This document shows, in pieces, positions 62,571 to 64,000 of a stretch of 64,000 nt of DNA (within the stretch, counting starts at the first letter, position 1; every line of letters begins with the position of its first letter). Made by a program: the position numbers and the translations under genes. Source of the DNA: Aldehydirespirator sp965261105 (lineage in GTDB: Bacteria; Actinomycetota; Acidimicrobiia; Acidimicrobiales; Aldehydirespiratoraceae); the NCBI GenBank assembly GCA_965261105.1, contig CBDHCM010000006.1, positions 3,348,001-3,412,000 on the forward strand, given 5' to 3'. Under the pieces are notes generated by a model. That model did not search any database. It was not told the origin of the DNA and worked only from the letters and a program-made list of their open reading frames with translations.

Positions 62571-64000
62571 GCGGCAGGGCGATCAAGAACCACGCCGGGT
62601 TCATATGGTCGGTGGCGGACCTGTTGCGGGGGGTGTACAAGCAGTCGGAGTACGGGCGGGTGATCCTGCCGTTGACGGTGCTGCGCCGCTTGGACTGCGT
62701 GCTGGAGCCGACCAAGGCCGAGGTGCTGGAGACCATGGCGGATCTGCCGGAGACGCTGCGCAACCGCGAGCCGCTGCTGCAGCAGGTGGCCGGACAGCCG
62801 TTCGTGAACATGTCCCGGCATACGTTCCACACGCTGCTGGGCGATCACGACAACGTGGCCGGGAACCTGCGCAACTACATCGCGGGGTTTTCGGAGTCGG
62901 CGCGCGACATCGTGGACAAGTTCAACTTCGACGTGCAGATCGACCGCCTCGACGACCACAACCTGCTGTATCTGGTGGTGTCGAAGTTCGCGGAGATCGA
63001 CTTGAGCCCTGCCGTGGTGTCGAGCCTGGAGATGGGGTATCTCTATGAGGAGCTGATCCGCAAGTTCTCGGAGCTGTCCAATGAGACCGCGGGCGAGCAC
63101 TTCACGCCCCGCGAGGTGATCCGGCTGATGGTGAACCTGCTGTTCGCCGACGACGACAGGCTGCTGACCCGGCCGGGCGTGGTGAAGACGCTGCTGGATC
63201 CGGCGTGCGGCACTGGCGGGATGCTGTCGGTTGCTGAGGACTATTTGCGCGAGCTGAACCCGCAGGCCCGGCTGCTGGTGTTCGGCCAGGAGGTGAACGC
63301 CGAGACGTATGCCACCTGCCGCGCCGACATGCTGATCAAGGGCGCCGACGCCGACAACATCCGATTCGGCAACAGCTTCGACGACGACCAGCATCAGGGT
63401 CAGCGCTTCGACTACCTGCTGGCCAACCCTCCGTTCGGGGTGGAGTGGAAGATGGTGGCCGACACGATCCGCGACGAGCACGCCGCCCAGGGCTTCGCGG
63501 GCCGTTTCGGGGCCGGGCTGCCCCGCATCAACGACGGCAGCTTCTTGTTCTTGCAGCACATGATCTCGAAGATGAGGCGCCCCGACGAGGGAGGCGCCCG
63601 GCTGGCGATCGTGTTCAACGGGTCGCCGCTGTTCACCGGCGCCGCCGGCTCGGGCGAGTCGGAGATCCGCCGCTGGATCATCGAGAGCGACATGCTCGAA
63701 GCGGTCGTCGCGCTGCCCGACCAGTTGTTCTACAACACCGGCATCTCCACCTACTTCTGGGTGGTCACCAACCGCAAGGCGCCCCGCCGCCGGGGCAAGG
63801 TGCAACTCATCGACGCCCGCGACAGCTTCACCAAGACGCGCAAAAGCCTCGGCCAAAAGCGCAAGGAGATCTCCTCCGAGCAGATCGCCGACATCACCCG
63901 CCTCTACGGAGCCTTCGAAGAGGGCTCCCGGGTCAAGATCTTCCCCAACGAGTCGTTCGGGTTCCTGCGCATCACCGTGGAGCGGCCCCTGCAACTGCGC
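62567..64000 (+). CDS. hsdM: Type I restriction-modification system methyltransferase subunit HsdM (partial)
   Basis: 478 codons to the window edge. Features: N-terminal HsdM domain (AIKNHAGFIWSVADLLRGVY, LPLTVLRRLDCVLEPTK), the ELSNETAGEHFTPREVIRLM junction, SAM-binding DPACGTGGML (about residue 210) and catalytic NPPFGVEW (about 286), ALPDQLFYNTGISTYFWVVT and RKGKVQLIDARD-like sequence. HsdM methylates adenine in a bipartite site together with HsdS. hsdS and hsdR must lie to the right of the window, if present. The ATG overlaps the leader ORF by 4 bp. Confidence 0.97.
   Translation, partial: MSGRAIKNHAGFIWSVADLLRGVYKQSEYGRVILPLTVLRRLDCVLEPTKAEVLETMADLPETLRNREPLLQQVAGQPFVNMSRHTFHTLLGDHDNVAGNLRNYIAGFSESARDIVDKFNFDVQIDRLDDHNLLYLVVSKFAEIDLSPAVVSSLEMGYLYEELIRKFSELSNETAGEHFTPREVIRLMVNLLFADDDRLLTRPGVVKTLLDPACGTGGMLSVAEDYLRELNPQARLLVFGQEVNAETYATCRADMLIKGADADNIRFGNSFDDDQHQGQRFDYLLANPPFGVEWKMVADTIRDEHAAQGFAGRFGAGLPRINDGSFLFLQHMISKMRRPDEGGARLAIVFNGSPLFTGAAGSGESEIRRWIIESDMLEAVVALPDQLFYNTGISTYFWVVTNRKAPRRRGKVQLIDARDSFTKTRKSLGQKRKEISSEQIADITRLYGAFEEGSRVKIFPNESFGFLRITVERPLQLR

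Noticed and set aside
62039..63994. 651-codon minus-strand ORF opposite hsdM
   Set aside because: Low-complexity, His/Gln/Val-rich translation typical of antisense frames in GC-rich DNA; hsdM on the plus strand has complete motifs.

Overview
The window is high-GC actinobacterial DNA. The evidence is a WhiB-type iron-sulfur regulator, a mycothiol-dependent-enzyme family protein, a methylmalonyl-CoA mutase small subunit, many GTG starts, and many start codons that lie only 5-9 nt after a TANNNT box (leaderless or nearly leaderless transcripts). The family content and the CoA/aromatic catabolism would suit a marine or soil Acidimicrobiia-like lineage, but that placement is inference. I recognise no rRNA, tRNA or CRISPR array.

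Layout. 1-3318: methylated-amine catabolism (MttB-like methyltransferase, a Rieske oxygenase remnant, a dimethylglycine/sarcosine dehydrogenase-like flavoprotein cut by the window edge). 3631-14125: housekeeping (ACT protein, desaturase, SulP transporter, SCP2-like protein, malate dehydrogenase, a heterodimeric ABC exporter, isocitrate dehydrogenase, PlsC-like acyltransferase). 14219-18601: a lower-GC island with a two-gene cassette, a PHP-fused SMC-like ATPase (TrlF-like) and an AlbA_2/Schlafen-type protein; it sits between a truncated SDR gene and mutA. 18602-28413: CoA metabolism, a Fic enzyme and a WhiB regulator. 28623-36194: mesaconyl-CoA C1-C4 CoA transferase (Mct) and a complete protocatechuate 4,5-cleavage pathway (ligAB, ligC, ligI, a LigU/GalD tautomerase, ligJ, ligK) in three transcription units. 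36379-40282: serine hydrolase, retropepsin-like protease, a peroxiredoxin whose peroxidatic residue is encoded by an in-frame UGA (a probable selenoprotein), and a D-2-hydroxyacid dehydrogenase-like flavoprotein. 40374-53916: a helicase-methylase-ATPase (Hma-like) defence locus with a lower-GC ABC-three-component (ABC-3C) cassette nested between methylase and ATPase. 54007-60619: protease-like and small proteins, aldehyde dehydrogenase, thiolase, a repeat-containing lipoprotein and an M24 peptidase. 60642-64000: two extra copies of the thiolase 3' end flanking a DUF4143 ATPase, then a type I restriction-modification HsdM that runs off the right edge.

How it works together. The lig genes would take protocatechuate to pyruvate and oxaloacetate, which feed the TCA enzymes also present (Mdh, Icd). 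Defence genes form at least three blocks (TrlF/AlbA_2, Hma plus ABC-3C, type I RM), two of them lower in GC or tied to gene fragments, as expected for acquired DNA.

Most notable: the UGA-containing peroxiredoxin with a SECIS-like hairpin; the TrlF/AlbA_2 cassette; the ABC-3C system nested in Hma; exact or near-exact short tandem duplications at gene junctions (abc-abc, ligA-ligB) that create small coupled ORFs; and serial copies of a thiolase 3' end.
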